From positions 1-64,000 of the forward strand of contig DEOB01000002.1 of NCBI GenBank assembly GCA_002359895.1: DNA of 64,000 nt, read 5' to 3'. A model generated the notes under the pieces. That model did no database searches. It was not told the DNA's origin and saw nothing but the letters and a program-made list of their open reading frames with translations. How positions within the stretch are numbered: position 1 is the first letter of the stretch; every line of letters starts with the position of its first letter. Origin of the DNA: Stenotrophomonas sp. UBA2629. Lineage in GTDB: Bacteria > Pseudomonadota > Gammaproteobacteria > Xanthomonadales > Xanthomonadaceae. The translations under genes were made by a program, and so were the position numbers. Shown piece after piece: positions 1-8,269 of this stretch.

Positions 1-1294
1 CCGGGGCGCCGCCCGGACGCGGCTTGCCGTACGGACGCGCCTGGCCGTCACCGGCCGGGCCGCGACCCGGACCCCGGTTGCCGCCCGGGCCAGCGTTGCG
101 GTGGCCGCTCGGGCCGGTGCTCACGCCGTCCGGCACATACCAGGTACGGAATGCGGCGGGGTTGCCATCGGGCAGGCTGCGGTCGCCAGTGGGCTTGCGC
201 TGCTTGAACGGGCGCTGCGACTGCTTGGCTGCAGCGTCGCCGCTGACCGTCAGGCCGCCCTTGTAGCCGCCGCCGGGCTTGCCGCCACGGCCACGGCCAC
301 GCTCTTCACGCACGTTGTCGAAGCGGCGCAGTTCGCGGCCTTCATCGGCGGTGCTGTGGCCGTTGACGTAGGCATTGCCACGGCCGCCGTCGCGCGACAC
401 GCGCACGGTGGTCTTGGCTGCCTTGCGCTGGCCGATCACCGGCTGCAGGGTCAGCGCCGACGGGGTGCCTTCTTCCAGCTTCAGCTGCGCGCGCAGTGCT
501 TCAACCTGCGGGCTGGTGAGCTCGGTCGACTTGCCACGGATCAGCTCGCGCGGCAGCTCGATCTTGCCGTAGCGCGTGCGCTTGAGGCGGCTGACCTGGC
601 AGCCCTGCGATTCCCACAGGCGGCGCACTTCGCGGTTGCGGCCTTCCTTGACGACCACACGGAACCAGTCGTGCGAATCGGTGCCGCCAATGCGTTCGAT
701 CTCGTCGAACTTGGCGCCGCCGTCTTCCAGCAGCACGCCACGGCCGAGGCGCTCGATGATGGCGTCGGAGACTTTCTCTTCGCCTTCCGGGGCGCGCACA
801 CGCACCACGTACTCGCGCTCGACCTCAAACGACGGGTGCATCATGGCGTTGGCCAGTTCACCGTCGGTGGTTGCCAGCAGCAGGCCGGTGGTGTTGATGT
901 CCAGGCGGCCGATGGCGATCCAGCGCGCGCCCTTGAGTGGCGGCAGGGCCTCGAATACGGTCGGACGGCCTTCGGGATCGTCACGCGTGGTGACTTCGCC
1001 TTCGGGCTTGTTGTAGATCAATACGCGCGACGGATCGGTCAGGGCGCTGGCCACAAAGCTGCGGCCGTCCAGGTCGATCTTGTCGCCGCTCTTGACCGAC
1101 ATGCCGATCTGCGCGGTTTCACCGTTGACCTTGACCAGGCCATCGGCGATGCGCTGTTCCAGCGCACGGCGCGAGCCCAGTCCGGCCTGGGCCAGGACCT
1201 TGTGCAGGCGCTCTTCAAGCTTGGGCTGATCGGTGCCGGCTTCGCGCTTGAGCGAGAGCTTGTTCAACGACAGCTTGCGGGGGGTGTCACTCAT
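1..1294 (-). CDS. rluB: 23S rRNA pseudouridine synthase, RluB type (3' end outside window)
   Basis: Member of the RsuA/RluB/RluE pseudouridine synthases; the RluB branch modifies U2605 of 23S rRNA (E. coli numbering). Reading the minus strand from the ATG at 1294 gives an S4 RNA-binding domain (about residues 26-80), then the synthase domain with the signature GRLDINTTGLLL, in which Asp132 is the expected catalytic residue. The frame stays open to base 1, so the stop lies outside the window. After about residue 275 the protein becomes a Gly/Arg/Pro-rich basic tail of at least 150 residues. Such tails occur in RluB-type enzymes and probably help RNA binding, but this one is long. The start overlaps the scpB stop by 8 nt, so the gene is the last member of a scpA-scpB-rluB operon, the usual order in this group. 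Confidence 0.93.
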   Translation of the reverse strand, partial: MSDTPRKLSLNKLSLKREAGTDQPKLEERLHKVLAQAGLGSRRALEQRIADGLVKVNGETAQIGMSVKSGDKIDLDGRSFVASALTDPSRVLIYNKPEGEVTTRDDPEGRPTVFEALPPLKGARWIAIGRLDINTTGLLLATTDGELANAMMHPSFEVEREYVVRVRAPEGEEKVSDAIIERLGRGVLLEDGGAKFDEIERIGGTDSHDWFRVVVKEGRNREVRRLWESQGCQVSRLKRTRYGKIELPRELIRGKSTELTSPQVEALRAQLKLEEGTPSALTLQPVIGQRKAAKTTVRVSRDGGRGNAYVNGHSTADEGRELRRFDNVREERGRGRGGKPGGGYKGGLTVSGDAAAKQSQRPFKQRKPTGDRSLPDGNPAAFRTWYVPDGVSTGPSGHRNAGPGGNRGPGRGPAGDGQARPYGKPRPGGAP

Positions 1295-2168
1295 CTGTTT
1301 TGCTCCGGCCGGCGTTTTCCGCGTCGGCCTCATGGTCGGAATCGGCTACGTCAACAGCCACGGTCGTCGTCGCGACGGCGTTGTTTTCAGTGTTTTCCAC
1401 TTCCGCCGCGCGCTCTCCCGGCGCGGCGTCGGGTTCGCCTGTGAGGGCGGTGTCGGATGCGGCTGCGTCCAAATCCGAGGATTGGTCATCAGCTGCGGTA
1501 AGGGTGTTGCCTGACCCGTCCGGCGCGGCTGCGCCAGCGGTCAAAGGTGCTGCGGGTTGGCCGTCGCCATCCAGCGGGAGTTGCGGTTCCAGTTCGCCGA
1601 TGTCACGCAGTTCGGACAGCGGCGGTAATTCGTCCAGGCGCTTGAGCCCGAAGTAATCCAGAAAGCCCTTGGTGGTGCCAAACAGGGCCGGCTTGCCGGG
1701 GACGTCGCGGTGGCCGATGACCCGGATCCACTCGCGCTCTTCCAGCGCCTGGATGATGTTGCTGCTCACTGCCACGCCACGCACCTGCTCGATCTCACCG
1801 CGGGTGATGGGTTGGCGGTAGGCGATCAGTGCCAAGGTTTCCAGCGTAGCGCGGGTGTAGCGGGTCTTGCGCTCGGTCCACAGCCGGGACACCCAGCCGT
1901 GCACTTCGCCGGTGATCTGGTAGCGGAAGCCGGAGGCCACTTCAACCAGCTCCACGCCACGTTCCGCGCAGCCTTCGCGCAGCAGTTCCAAAGCGCGTTC
2001 CACGCTGCCCGGAGGCGCGGGTTCGTCTTCCGGAAACAGCCCCTGCAGTTGCGACAAGGTCAGCGGCTGGCTGGACGCCAGCAGGGCACCTTCGACAATG
2101 CGGTTGATCAGCGGTTGATCCATGCGTTGGTCTGGTTGCTCAGGCGGGATCAGCGGCGTCGGCATCAT
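1287..2168 (-). CDS. scpB: Segregation and condensation protein B
   Basis: ScpB is the winged-helix kleisin partner that, with ScpA and SMC, forms the bacterial condensin complex. The ScpB core covers about residues 20-190, with typical stretches such as TLETLALIAYRQPITRGEIE and the following RGV segment. The remaining 100 residues are a low-complexity Asp/Ala/Glu/Thr-rich acidic tail, common in proteobacterial ScpB and probably disordered. The first ATG (2168) overlaps scpA by 29 nt. An internal ATG at 2123 (residue 16, MDQPLINR) lies just after the scpA stop and is an equally good start, since similarity begins about there. Same operon as scpA and rluB. Confidence 0.93.
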   Translation of the reverse strand: MMPTPLIPPEQPDQRMDQPLINRIVEGALLASSQPLTLSQLQGLFPEDEPAPPGSVERALELLREGCAERGVELVEVASGFRYQITGEVHGWVSRLWTERKTRYTRATLETLALIAYRQPITRGEIEQVRGVAVSSNIIQALEEREWIRVIGHRDVPGKPALFGTTKGFLDYFGLKRLDELPPLSELRDIGELEPQLPLDGDGQPAAPLTAGAAAPDGSGNTLTAADDQSSDLDAAASDTALTGEPDAAPGERAAEVENTENNAVATTTVAVDVADSDHEADAENAGRSKTDE

Positions 2169-3042
2169 CGAACTCGCTGGAGAATGCCAGCGGTGCGTTG
2201 GTGTTGCCCGAAGCCAGTGACTTTACGTAAATCGGGGCGAGCGAGGCTTCCTGCACGATGTCCAACAGCTGCTCCTTGGCCAGTTCCAACATGGCCAGGA
2301 AGGTCACCAGGACGCCGAGCTTGCCTTCCTCAGCGGTGAACAGGGTTTCAAAGCGGTAGAACTTGCCATCTTCCAACTGGCTGAGGATGTCGCCCATGCG
2401 CTGGCGCACACTCAGTGCCTCGCGTTTGATCGCGTGGCCGCCAAACAGCTCGGCGCGCTTGAGAACATCGTGCAGCGCCAGCAGCATTTCTTTCAGGTCC
2501 ACCGGCGGCGGCAACTTTACGGCAATGCGCTCGGGCACGAAGGCATGGGCGATGCTGGTGTCGCGGTCCTGGCGGGGCAGGGTGTCGATGTTCTCGGCAG
2601 CCTGTTTGAAGCGTTCGTATTCCTGCAGGCGGCGCACCAGCTCCGCGCGCGGGTCGGCTTCGTCGCCTTCTACGCTCGGCGGCCGTGGCAGCAGCATGCG
2701 CGATTTGATCTCGGCAAGCATCGCGGCCATGACCAGGTATTCGGCTGCCAGTTCAAAGCGCAGCTCCTGCATCACATTGATGTATTCAACGTATTGCTTG
2801 GTGATCTCGGCGACCGGGATATCCAAGATATCCAGGTTCTGCCGGCGGATCAGGTACAGCAGTAGATCCAACGGGCCTTCGAAGGCATCCAGAATGACTT
2901 CCAGCGCGTCCGGCGGGATGTACAGATCCTGTGGGATCTGCAGTACCGGCTGGCCATGCACCATCGCCAGCGGCATTTCCTGCTGCTGCGGAAGGTGAGG
3001 CGGCGTTGGCGGGTTCGCGTCGTGCGCGAGTTCGGAAGTCAT
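2140..3042 (-). CDS. scpA: Segregation and condensation protein A (kleisin)
   Basis: ScpA is the kleisin subunit that bridges the SMC heads in the bacterial condensin. The N-terminal family signature is clear at about residues 50-80 (FEGPLDLLLYLIRRQNLDI), followed by the ITKQYVEYI helix. The C-terminal winged-helix part (about 225-285) contains the VTFLAMLELAKE segment. The 300-residue length is normal. The first 45 residues are Pro/Gln-rich and variable. First gene of the scpA-scpB-rluB transcription unit; the 350 nt upstream should hold its promoter. Confidence 0.94.
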   Translation of the reverse strand: MTSELAHDANPPTPPHLPQQQEMPLAMVHGQPVLQIPQDLYIPPDALEVILDAFEGPLDLLLYLIRRQNLDILDIPVAEITKQYVEYINVMQELRFELAAEYLVMAAMLAEIKSRMLLPRPPSVEGDEADPRAELVRRLQEYERFKQAAENIDTLPRQDRDTSIAHAFVPERIAVKLPPPVDLKEMLLALHDVLKRAELFGGHAIKREALSVRQRMGDILSQLEDGKFYRFETLFTAEEGKLGVLVTFLAMLELAKEQLLDIVQEASLAPIYVKSLASGNTNAPLAFSSEFDDADAADPA

Positions 3043-3392
3043 CAGGTCGACATCGGGGTGTTGCGAGCCGTATGCATGCCGGGATCCCGCCCGGTAGGCC
3101 TCTGCCCTGGTAGTGCGAGCAATGCACGCTTGTTAGGCGCGCTTCTTCCATACATGAACAACAAGGCGCACCGCCAAGTGGCGGTTACGTCATTACGAGA
3201 GGTCGTCTACGCAGTCCGGGGACATCAGCTACGTCGGTGAGCTGGCGGGGCCTGAGCCTGCCGCCGAGCCAGACCGTTACAGGTCGGCTGCGAGCAATGT
3301 TGCAAAGAGTAATGGTCAGAACCGGGCGGTGTCCAGCCTTGTGCGGCTAGACTTGTCCCCGATTCATTCTGTGGACAAGGAGAAATCGGCCC
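3043..3392. other. Intergenic region upstream of scpA and of the YciI-like gene
   Basis: A 350-nt divergent intergenic stretch with no convincing gene. It should hold the scpA promoter (minus) and the promoter of the 3393 gene (plus). The only clear structure is an inverted repeat CTTGTCC (3352-3358) / GGACAAG (3373-3379). Its right arm overlaps the AAGGAG ribosome-binding site at 3377-3382, so it could form a weak hairpin over that site. No confident -35/-10 pair was seen. Confidence 0.5.
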
Positions 3393-3692
3393 GTGTGGTA
3401 CGTAATTGAAGGCTATGACGGCGAGCAGGTGCTTGCCGCGCGCATGCAGGCAAGGTCTGCCCATCTGGACAGGCTGAAGGCATTGCTTGACCAGGGGAGG
3501 CTGCTTTTGGCTGGCCCGTGTCCCGCCATTGACGCTGAGGACCCCGGCGAAGCCGGTTTCAGCGGCAGCGTGGTGATTGCCGAATTCGACAGCCTGGCCG
3601 CTGCCCAGGCATGGGCAGAAGCGGACCCCTATATAGCGGCCGGCGTTTATGTACGGGTGGACGTGCGCCCGTTCCGCAAGGTGCTGCCGTGA
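3393..3692 (+). CDS. YciI-like family protein
   Basis: A 99-residue protein of the YciI/YCII-related fold, a dimeric alpha-beta ferredoxin-like barrel. The sequence starts WYVIEGYDGEQVLAAR, has the central LLLAGPCPA segment and ends with a GVYVRVDVRPF strand, all typical of YciI. The biochemical role of the family is unsettled, so none is assigned. The start is GTG at 3393, preceded by AAGGAG (3377-3382) at 10-nt spacing. The stop overlaps the next start (GTGA at 3689-3692), so it is cotranscribed with the BolA-like gene. In Proteobacteria a YciI-like gene and a BolA homologue often sit together. Confidence 0.87.
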   Translation: MWYVIEGYDGEQVLAARMQARSAHLDRLKALLDQGRLLLAGPCPAIDAEDPGEAGFSGSVVIAEFDSLAAAQAWAEADPYIAAGVYVRVDVRPFRKVLP

Positions 3693-3967
3693 GCCGGATA
3701 GAGCAGATCCGCGCCGCGCTGCAGGCGGCGTTGGCCCCAGAACTGCTGGACGTGGAGGACGACAGCCACCGTCACGTCGGCCATGCCGGTGCCCGTGATG
3801 GGCGCGGACACTTCAATGTGACCGTGGTGAGCGAGGTGTTTGCCGGCAAGGCACCGCTGGCCCGGCATCGCGCGGTGTATGCGGCGCTGGGCACGATGAT
3901 GGAGACGGACATCCATGCGCTGTCGATCAAAGCGCTGACCCCGGCGGAACATGCCCGCAACGGCTGA
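3689..3967 (+). CDS. BolA family protein
   Basis: A 92-residue BolA/IbaG-like protein. BolA proteins bind monothiol glutaredoxins through shared [2Fe-2S] clusters and some act as transcriptional or envelope regulators. Visible signatures are the N-terminal helix RIEQIRAALQAAL, the DSHRHVGHAG segment with the conserved His, the HFNVTVVSEVF strand, and the RHRAVYAALG helix with the conserved Arg-His. The start is GTG at 3689, overlapping the preceding stop by 4 nt, so it depends on translational coupling. A longer in-frame reading from 3611 would overlap the upstream gene and lacks family similarity. Confidence 0.92.
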   Translation: MSRIEQIRAALQAALAPELLDVEDDSHRHVGHAGARDGRGHFNVTVVSEVFAGKAPLARHRAVYAALGTMMETDIHALSIKALTPAEHARNG

Positions 3968-4033
3968 GTTCCCTGCCGGGTGGACAAGATGGACAAACGC
4001 TGTCCAGAAATGGCCCACTGCAGCATGACAAGT

Positions 4034-4063
4034 CGTTTACAGCGCGCGCTGGAACCGTTTACA
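4034..4063 (+). promoter_or_regulatory. Direct repeats CGTTTACA upstream of lacI-type gene (candidate operator)
   Basis: CGTTTACA occurs at 4034-4041 and again at 4056-4063, 22 bp apart, about two helical turns. The second copy lies in GGAACCGTTTACATTCC, a partial dyad. The first TTTACA could double as a -35 hexamer with a poor -10 (TTACAT) 17 nt downstream. LacI-family regulators usually bind AT-rich half-sites around a central CG, so self-regulation of the 4096 gene is a reasonable inference. It is not proven by the sequence. Confidence 0.45.
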
Positions 4064-4095
4064 TTCCGCACAACCGCGGGGCGGAGGGCGTGACG

Positions 4096-5118
4096 GTGGC
4101 AAAAACGGCGATCACCATCAAGGACGTTGCCCGTGAAGCGAACGTCTCTGTCGCGACGGTGTCGCGTGCGCTCAATGGGCATGACAATGTCGCCGCGGCG
4201 GTCCGCAGCCGGGTGCTGGAAGTGGCCAATCGGCTGCGCTACACCCCACACGCCGCCGCGCGCAGCCTGAGCAGCCGCAGCACACAGACGGTAGGTGTGG
4301 TGCTGCCGGATCTGCATGGCGAGTTTTTTTCCGAGTTGATGCGCGGTATTGATGGCGTGGCCAGCGCCCATCGCCGGCACCTGCTGGTGTCCAGCTATCA
4401 CGGCGACCGCGCGCAGCAATGTGCGGTGCTGCAGGCAATGCGCGGCCGCGTCGACGGCCTGCTGCTGCTCTCCCCCTATGCCGGTGACGCCAGCTTTCTG
4501 CTCGAAAGCCTGCCTGCGTCCATTCCCACCGTTTTAATCAACACCCCATTGGTGGACGGCGCGCATGCGGTGTTCAGTATTGATGACCATGCCGGGGCAA
4601 GGGCGATGACCCGGCACCTGTTGGCGCAGGGGTACCGGCGTATTGCCTTCATTGGCGGCCCGGCACAGAACCACGATGCGCAGGAGCGGTTGCGGGGCTT
4701 CCGCGAAGCCATGGCCGCGCAGGCCGGTGCCGAGGCGATTGAGCTGTCCGGTAACTTTGACGAAGCCAGTGGTCACCGCGCCGGCATGGCATTGCTTGAG
4801 CGCCCAACCCTGCCCGATGCGGTGTTTGCCGCCAATGACATGATGGCGCTGGGCTGCCTGTATGCCTTCAGCCAGGCCGGTGTGCGCGTGCCCGAACAGA
4901 CCGCGCTGGCCGGCTTTGACGACATTCCGCTAGCACGCTTTGTTCACCCGGCATTGACGACGATGCAGGTGAGCATCGCTGAGTTGGGCCAAAGAGCAAT
5001 GCAACAACTGCTGCTGCAGATAGACGACGAAGACGCCGGCCCGACGCCGGGTGTCACCTTGATTCCCCATTTGGTCGTGCGTGACTCGACCGCAGCCCAT
5101 CCCGTCTCACCCCCGTGA
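4096..5118 (+). CDS. LacI-family transcriptional regulator of the glucan locus
   Basis: A 340-residue LacI/GalR regulator. The N-terminal helix-turn-helix (about residues 7-27: ITIKDVAREANVSVATVSRA) and hinge helix (AARSLSSRST) are followed by a periplasmic-binding-protein-like effector domain from about residue 60. That domain carries the family hallmarks VGVVLPDLHGEFFSEL, AFIGGP and VFAANDMMALG. A GTG at 4090 is also in frame, but GGAGGG at 4083-4088 is better spaced for the GTG at 4096. The gene sits 71 bp before the TonB receptor, in the same direction. By analogy with TonB-receptor sugar loci of xanthomonads it probably represses the locus until a glucan-derived sugar binds; the ligand is not known. 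Confidence 0.92.
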   Translation: MAKTAITIKDVAREANVSVATVSRALNGHDNVAAAVRSRVLEVANRLRYTPHAAARSLSSRSTQTVGVVLPDLHGEFFSELMRGIDGVASAHRRHLLVSSYHGDRAQQCAVLQAMRGRVDGLLLLSPYAGDASFLLESLPASIPTVLINTPLVDGAHAVFSIDDHAGARAMTRHLLAQGYRRIAFIGGPAQNHDAQERLRGFREAMAAQAGAEAIELSGNFDEASGHRAGMALLERPTLPDAVFAANDMMALGCLYAFSQAGVRVPEQTALAGFDDIPLARFVHPALTTMQVSIAELGQRAMQQLLLQIDDEDAGPTPGVTLIPHLVVRDSTAAHPVSPP

Positions 5119-5136
5119 ACGCGCCGGGCTGCACCC

Positions 5137-5144
5137 TGTAAACA
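5137..5144 (-). promoter_or_regulatory. Inverted GTTTACA half-site before TonB receptor
   Basis: TGTAAACA at 5137-5144 is the reverse complement of TGTTTACA and shares GTTTACA with the two repeats upstream of the regulator gene. It lies in the 71-bp spacer ahead of the receptor gene, whose ribosome-binding site is GGAGAG near 5174. A single 7-mer match is weak evidence; the same 7-mer also occurs by chance inside genes (for example near 5790). Confidence 0.3.
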
Positions 5145-5189
5145 CAATGTCTGGCAGCCCCGGGTTGCCGTCATGGAGAGAATTGAACT

Positions 5190-8159
5190 ATGAGAATTGT
5201 TTCCCGCAAAAGAATGCCGCCGCGCACGCTGCTGTGCTGCGCCCTTGCCGGCTGCCTGTTGCTGGGTGCCGCGCCTGCATTTGCGCAGAGCACCGGTGCC
5301 ACCATCCGTGGCCATGTGAGCATGGACTCGGCACCCGCCGCGCAGGCGCAGGTGACGGCCACCAACATCGCCACCGGCCTGAGCCGCAGCGTGCAGAGCA
5401 GCGCCAGCGGCAGCTATTCGCTGGCCGGTTTGCCGCCAGGCACCTACCGCGTTGACGTCAATGCAGGTGGCAAGACCAGCACGCAGAACATCACCGTCCA
5501 GGTGGGCCAGGCCGCTACTGTCAATCTGGGGGTAGGCGGCGTGGGTGAAACCGCGCAGGGTGGGGCGGCAACCACGTTGGATGCGGTGCAGGTGACCGCG
5601 CAGGCGCCGATCGAGACCAAGACGTCGGAAATCGCCACCTACATCACGCCGCAACAGATCCAGGCGCTGCCACAGGGCACCCGCAACTTCCTGGCGTTCG
5701 CCGACACCGTGCCGGGCATGGCGTTCGAGCAGAACCCGGCCAACGGTTCAACCAAGCTGCGTGGTGGTGTGCAGAGCGCCAACAACATCAACGTTTACAT
5801 CGACGGTGTTGGCCAGAAGAACTACGTTACCCAAGGTGGCATCACCGGTCAGGACGCCAGCCGCGGCAATCCATTCCCGCAGTTGGCCATCGGCGAATAC
5901 AAGGTCATTACCTCCAACTACAAGGCCGAGTACGACCAGATCAGCTCGGCGGCGGTGACGGCGGTTACCAAGAGCGGTACCAACGAGTTCAAGGGCTCGT
6001 TCTTCTGGGACTACACCAATCAGGATTGGCGTGAGGCGCGCGAAAGCGAGAAGAACGGCGTCGGCAAGACGCCCTCGGGCGAGAAGCAGTACGGCGCTTC
6101 GTTCGGTGGCCCGATCGTCAAGGACAAGGCGCACTTCTTTGTGACCTACGAGGCCAAGGAGTACAACGCGCCGCAGGATCTGAAGCCCGGTGAAGGGCGT
6201 TTCCCGGATGACCTGCCGCAGGCGTGGCGTGATCAGTTGGGTGCAACGGCCACGCCGTTCAAGGAAGACCTGTACTTCGGTAAGTTGGATTGGTCGATCA
6301 ACGACGAAAACCTGGTCGAGCTGACCTACAAGCGCCGCGAAGAAACCGAGATAGGCAACGTTGGTGGGCAGAGCGCCCGCAGCTATGGCACCGACACTGC
6401 CGTGGAAGACGACCGTTATGACCTGCGCTGGCAGTACTCCACCGCCAACTGGCTCAACGACGCGCACATCACCTACGAAAAGTCGTTCTGGACCAAGTCG
6501 CCGATCAACTTCGACAACGGCCGTGTGTTGACCGACGGCAGTGGCGACGACGGCAAACAGATCTACCGCATCGGCGGTGGCGAAGGTGGCCTGCAGGACA
6601 AGGGCCAGAAAGGCTGGTCGTTCCAGAACGACACCACCTTCTTTGGTTGGGAGGGCCACACCCTCAAGTTCGGTGTGAAGTACAAGCAGGTTGACCTGGA
6701 CACCATCGAACAGCAGCCCTACAACCCGCAGTTCTACTACGACATCCGCCAAGGTGGCGACGTGCCGTACTTCGTGCGCTTCGGCAGCCCGGCGGTGGGT
6801 ACCGGTGGCGGCGCGGTGACTTCCAAGAACAAACAGTTCGGCATCTACATCCAGGACGACTGGGATGTCACCGAGCGCCTGACCTTGAACCTGGGCCTGC
6901 GCTGGGATTACGAAAAAACCCCGTCGTATCTGGATTACACCACCGCGCCGGACGTGTTGACCTCGCTGGCCACGGTGGATACCAACCCAGGCGCGGCGCC
7001 GGGGCAGACCTACGCACAGACGCTGGCGCTGGGGGGTATCGACATCAACCGTTACATCAGCACCGGCAACAACCGTAAGCCGTTCAAGGATGCGATCCAG
7101 CCGCGTGTGGGTTTCTCCTATGACCTCTCTGGTGACGAGCGGCATGTGCTGTTCGGCGGTATCGGCCGTTCCTACGACCGCAACCTGTTTGACTACGTGC
7201 AGCTGGAGCGGAGCAAAGCGACATTCCCCACCCGGCGGTTCAAGATCAACTCGCCGGGCCACGCCTGCACCGTGGGTGCCGATTGTCTGGAGTGGAACCC
7301 GCAGCTGCTTGATCGCGACTACCTGATGTCGTTGACCAACGCCAGCGAGGCCGGTCGTGAAGTGTGGATGTTCGATAACGACCTCAAGACGCCATACTCC
7401 GACCAGATCAGCCTGGGTATCCGTAACAGCTTCAACATGGGCGGACTGGACTGGAACAGCTCGACCACGGTGCAGCACACCCGTTACAAGGACGGCTTGC
7501 TGATCAGTCGAGGCAACCGCTATGGCGATGGCGGCATCTACGGCCCGAACGGCAGCCCGTGGAATGCACCCGGCTTGCCGGGGTTGGGGGCGCTGATTGT
7601 TGCCACCAACGGTTTTGAATCCAAGAGCACCGCTTTGTTGTTGAGCTTGGACAAGCCATACACGGCGGAAAGCCCGTGGAACGTCAACGTTGCCTACACG
7701 CTCACCGATGCCAAGCAGAACATTCATGAGAAGGACCCGGTATACGGCTGGTACTTCCAACAGGGTGGTTGGTACGACGGCGCATGGACGCCGCGTCACC
7801 GCTTGGTGGTCAGCGGCTTCACCGATCTGCCGTGGGGCATGAGCGTGTCCGGCAAGTTGACACTTGCCAGCAGGATCAAGCGCTGGGACATCGACGGCAG
7901 CGCTGCCTTTGGTGGTTACGAGCGCCCGCACAGCTGGGAGCCGGATGGCACGCTGGGCTTCAAGCAGTTCGACATGTCGCTGACCAAGACCTGGGACACC
8001 GGCACCGACCTGAAACTGAAAGTCCGCGCCGACCTGCTCAATGCCTTCAACTGGACCAATTGGGGCGGTTACGGCATCAACTGGGATACCAATGTGGTCA
8101 ACAGCTGGGACCAGTACCAGACCCGCACCTTCAAGCTGTCTTTGGGCCTGGATTGGTAA
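5190..8159 (+). CDS. TonB-dependent receptor, Oar-like, of the glucan locus
   Basis: A 989-residue outer-membrane receptor. A signal peptide (about residues 1-33, ending PAFAQ) is followed by a carboxypeptidase-regulatory-like beta-sandwich (about 38-110, IRGHVSMDSAPAAQAQVTATN onward), as in Oar-type receptors. The plug domain (about 130-260) contains INVYIDGVGQKNY, and a long beta-barrel ends in LSLGLDW with the C-terminal aromatic residue needed for BAM recognition. By family it imports a substrate using TonB energy. Its place between a LacI regulator and glycan-degrading and ABC genes points to an oligosaccharide. No SusD-like partner is present. A strong stem-loop follows the stop (8164-8198), so the receptor may be expressed more than the genes behind it. 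Confidence 0.92.
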   Translation: MRIVSRKRMPPRTLLCCALAGCLLLGAAPAFAQSTGATIRGHVSMDSAPAAQAQVTATNIATGLSRSVQSSASGSYSLAGLPPGTYRVDVNAGGKTSTQNITVQVGQAATVNLGVGGVGETAQGGAATTLDAVQVTAQAPIETKTSEIATYITPQQIQALPQGTRNFLAFADTVPGMAFEQNPANGSTKLRGGVQSANNINVYIDGVGQKNYVTQGGITGQDASRGNPFPQLAIGEYKVITSNYKAEYDQISSAAVTAVTKSGTNEFKGSFFWDYTNQDWREARESEKNGVGKTPSGEKQYGASFGGPIVKDKAHFFVTYEAKEYNAPQDLKPGEGRFPDDLPQAWRDQLGATATPFKEDLYFGKLDWSINDENLVELTYKRREETEIGNVGGQSARSYGTDTAVEDDRYDLRWQYSTANWLNDAHITYEKSFWTKSPINFDNGRVLTDGSGDDGKQIYRIGGGEGGLQDKGQKGWSFQNDTTFFGWEGHTLKFGVKYKQVDLDTIEQQPYNPQFYYDIRQGGDVPYFVRFGSPAVGTGGGAVTSKNKQFGIYIQDDWDVTERLTLNLGLRWDYEKTPSYLDYTTAPDVLTSLATVDTNPGAAPGQTYAQTLALGGIDINRYISTGNNRKPFKDAIQPRVGFSYDLSGDERHVLFGGIGRSYDRNLFDYVQLERSKATFPTRRFKINSPGHACTVGADCLEWNPQLLDRDYLMSLTNASEAGREVWMFDNDLKTPYSDQISLGIRNSFNMGGLDWNSSTTVQHTRYKDGLLISRGNRYGDGGIYGPNGSPWNAPGLPGLGALIVATNGFESKSTALLLSLDKPYTAESPWNVNVAYTLTDAKQNIHEKDPVYGWYFQQGGWYDGAWTPRHRLVVSGFTDLPWGMSVSGKLTLASRIKRWDIDGSAAFGGYERPHSWEPDGTLGFKQFDMSLTKTWDTGTDLKLKVRADLLNAFNWTNWGGYGINWDTNVVNSWDQYQTRTFKLSLGLDW

Positions 8160-8163
8160 ACGC

Positions 8164-8198
8164 ACCGTCCCGGCCGCCATGCACGCGGCCGGGACGGT
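8164..8198 (+). terminator. Strong stem-loop after TonB receptor gene (partial terminator or attenuator)
   Basis: A perfect 14-bp stem, ACCGTCCCGGCCGC (8164-8177) with GCGGCCGGGACGGT (8185-8198), around a 7-nt loop. The T-run (8213-8218) begins 14 nt after the stem rather than directly, so it is not a textbook intrinsic terminator. A smaller hairpin GCCACC/GGTGGC follows at 8219-8234. It may reduce read-through into the downstream hydrolase and transporter genes or protect the receptor mRNA 3' end. Confidence 0.55.
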
Positions 8199-8269
8199 GA
8201 CCTGCGGTAGTGTTTTTTGCCACCAGGCGGTGGCAGTCTGCTTCTTCAATCATGGATGTCGTCTTGAGC

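Noticed and set aside
5748..8249. 833-codon open frame on the minus strand
   Set aside because: Antisense to the TonB receptor; its composition is that of the complement of GC-rich codons, and it has no motifs or ribosome-binding site.
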